From: an uncultured Lachnospiraceae bacterium
Lineage (GTDB): Bacteria > Bacillota > Clostridia > Lachnospirales > Lachnospiraceae
Assembly: GCA_905236545.1 (NCBI GenBank)
Contig: CAJOQO010000002.1
Location: forward strand, 1-6,831
DNA: 6,831 bases
Direction of reading: 5' to 3'
In this document: positions 5,871 to 6,831 of the stretch, piece after piece
How the letters are laid out: each line of letters starts with the position of its first letter
How positions within the stretch are numbered: the stretch's first letter is position 1
Program-made: the position numbers and the translations under genes
The notes under the pieces: generated by a model
Database searches by the model: none
The model's input: only the letters and a program-made list of their open reading frames with translations
Told to the model about the DNA's origin: nothing

Positions 5871-6831
5871 TCACGACCTGTAATCCGCATTGATGGAGAT
5901 GTACTCATGCGTCAGGTCACATCCCCATGCCGTTGCCTCCTCGCTGCCCTCTTTCAGGTCGATCACTGCCGTGATCTCCTCCCGGGACAGGATATCGGTC
6001 GCAAGCTCCTCGCTGTATCCGGTCGATACGCCGTTTTCCGCGATCCTGACCGTCCCGGCGCTGCTCATAAAGGTCAGATCGACCTTGTCCGGGTCGAATA
6101 TTGCTCCGGAATACCCCATCGCACAGATGATTCTTCCCCAGTTCGCATCATGTCCGGCGATCGCTGTCTTCACCAGGCTGGAGCCGATGACGCTCTTCGC
6201 GAGCTGTACGGCCTGCTGCTTTGAGGAGGCGCCTGTGACCTTAACCTCGAAGAGAGCGTGCGCGCCTTCCCCGTCGGCGGCCATCCTCCTGGCCAGATTC
6301 TTTGTCACCAGCTCCAATGCGCTGCGGAAGGTTTCGTAGTCTTCTCCCTCTTCTGTGATCTCCGGATTGCCGGCAAGGCCATTGGAAAGAAGGACGCACG
6401 TGTCATTGGTCGACTGATCCCCGTCGATCGAGATCATGTTGAAGGAGTCTTTCACGCAGGACAGAAGGGCCTTCTGCGCCATCCGGCCGCTGATCGCAGC
6501 GTCGCTGGTCAGGAAGCAGAGCATGGTTCCCATATTCGGATGGATCATCCCCGCGCCCTTCGTCATGCCGCCGATCGTCACCCTTCTGCCGCCAAGCTGA
6601 AAGGAAACCGCGATCTCCTTGCGTTTCGTATCTGTCGTCATGATCGCTTCCGCCGCCGCGGAGGCTGCCTGCGGGCTGTCTGAAAGCATCCCGGAAAGAG
6701 TCCGCGCGCCCGCGCAGATCTTGTCGATCGGAAGCTGCCTGCCGATCACGCCGGTTGAGGCAAGAAGGATCTGTTCCGGCTTCAGGCCCAGCGCCTCCGC
6801 GGCTGCCTCCGCCGTCTTCAGACAGTACGCG
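5871..6831 (-). CDS. argJ: Glutamate N-acetyltransferase / amino-acid N-acetyltransferase, 5' end beyond window
   Basis: ArgJ transfers the acetyl group from N-acetylornithine to glutamate, closing the acetyl cycle; bifunctional forms also use acetyl-CoA. About 319 residues plus the stop are visible of roughly 400. The frame continues to the right edge: before an internal GTG at 6747-6749 it reads LLASTGVIGRQLP, the conserved ASTGVIG region, so that GTG is not the start. The self-cleavage region is seen as KGAGMIHPNMGTMLCF; the Thr codon at 6525-6527 should be the new N-terminal nucleophile of the beta chain, with the break after Gly instead of the more common Ala. The C-terminus WGCDLTHEYISINADYRS is canonical. 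Autoprocessing into alpha and beta chains is family knowledge. Whether it is mono- or bifunctional cannot be told from sequence. argC is expected upstream. Confidence 0.96.
   Translation of the reverse strand, partial: AYCLKTAEAAAEALGLKPEQILLASTGVIGRQLPIDKICAGARTLSGMLSDSPQAASAAAEAIMTTDTKRKEIAVSFQLGGRRVTIGGMTKGAGMIHPNMGTMLCFLTSDAAISGRMAQKALLSCVKDSFNMISIDGDQSTNDTCVLLSNGLAGNPEITEEGEDYETFRSALELVTKNLARRMAADGEGAHALFEVKVTGASSKQQAVQLAKSVIGSSLVKTAIAGHDANWGRIICAMGYSGAIFDPDKVDLTFMSSAGTVRIAENGVSTGYSEELATDILSREEITAVIDLKEGSEEATAWGCDLTHEYISINADYRS

Noticed and set aside
6747..6749. GTG as start of a short argJ.
   Set aside because: It lies inside the conserved ASTGVIG motif and the frame with good ArgJ similarity continues to the right edge.
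3001..6831. Functional system linking the arg genes with the surface protein.
   Set aside because: A terminator and a separate promoter divide them, and nothing in the protein suggests a role in arginine metabolism.

Overview
The window is a bacterial chromosome segment in which every supported gene lies on the minus strand, so transcription runs from the right edge to the left edge. The composition and protein styles suggest a Gram-positive Firmicute, probably a Lachnospiraceae-type gut Clostridium. The reasons are strong AGGAG/GGGAG ribosome binding sites, an extended -10 promoter, a clostridial-looking argJ-argB-argD order, and a very large secreted protein with repeated 'DGFSVY' modules of a kind I recognise from Lachnospiraceae surface proteins. 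The taxonomic call is inference.

Right part (about 3470-6831): arginine biosynthesis. argJ (5' end beyond the right edge), argB and argD are co-directional and form the central part of the acetylated ornithine pathway. ArgJ moves the acetyl group from acetylornithine to glutamate. ArgB phosphorylates N-acetylglutamate. ArgD transaminates the semialdehyde to acetylornithine. argC, needed for the step between ArgB and ArgD, would be expected upstream of argJ, outside the window. The argB-argD spacer holds a degenerate 30-bp tandem repeat that runs into the argB 3' end. A second, 20-bp tandem duplication spans the argD stop codon.

Middle (about 3001-3468): a 468-bp intergenic region. It holds a rho-independent terminator that probably ends the arg transcript. 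Directly after it is an extended -10 promoter for the next gene, followed by a leader of about 260 nt. Two copies of an ATACGAT/ATCGTAT palindrome flank the promoter, and a third, unrelated palindrome lies in the leader.

Left part (1-3000): one uninterrupted 1000-codon reading frame, starting at 3000 and still open at the left edge. It encodes the N-terminal part of a very large exported protein. In order it has a signal peptide, an acidic stretch, a first beta-rich-looking module, a roughly 300-residue Glu/Thr-rich linker with almost no basic residues, and two further related modules with a local expansion of the DGFSVY motif. It has no evident link to arginine synthesis and has its own promoter. 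Its C-terminus, where a cell-wall anchor would be, is not visible.
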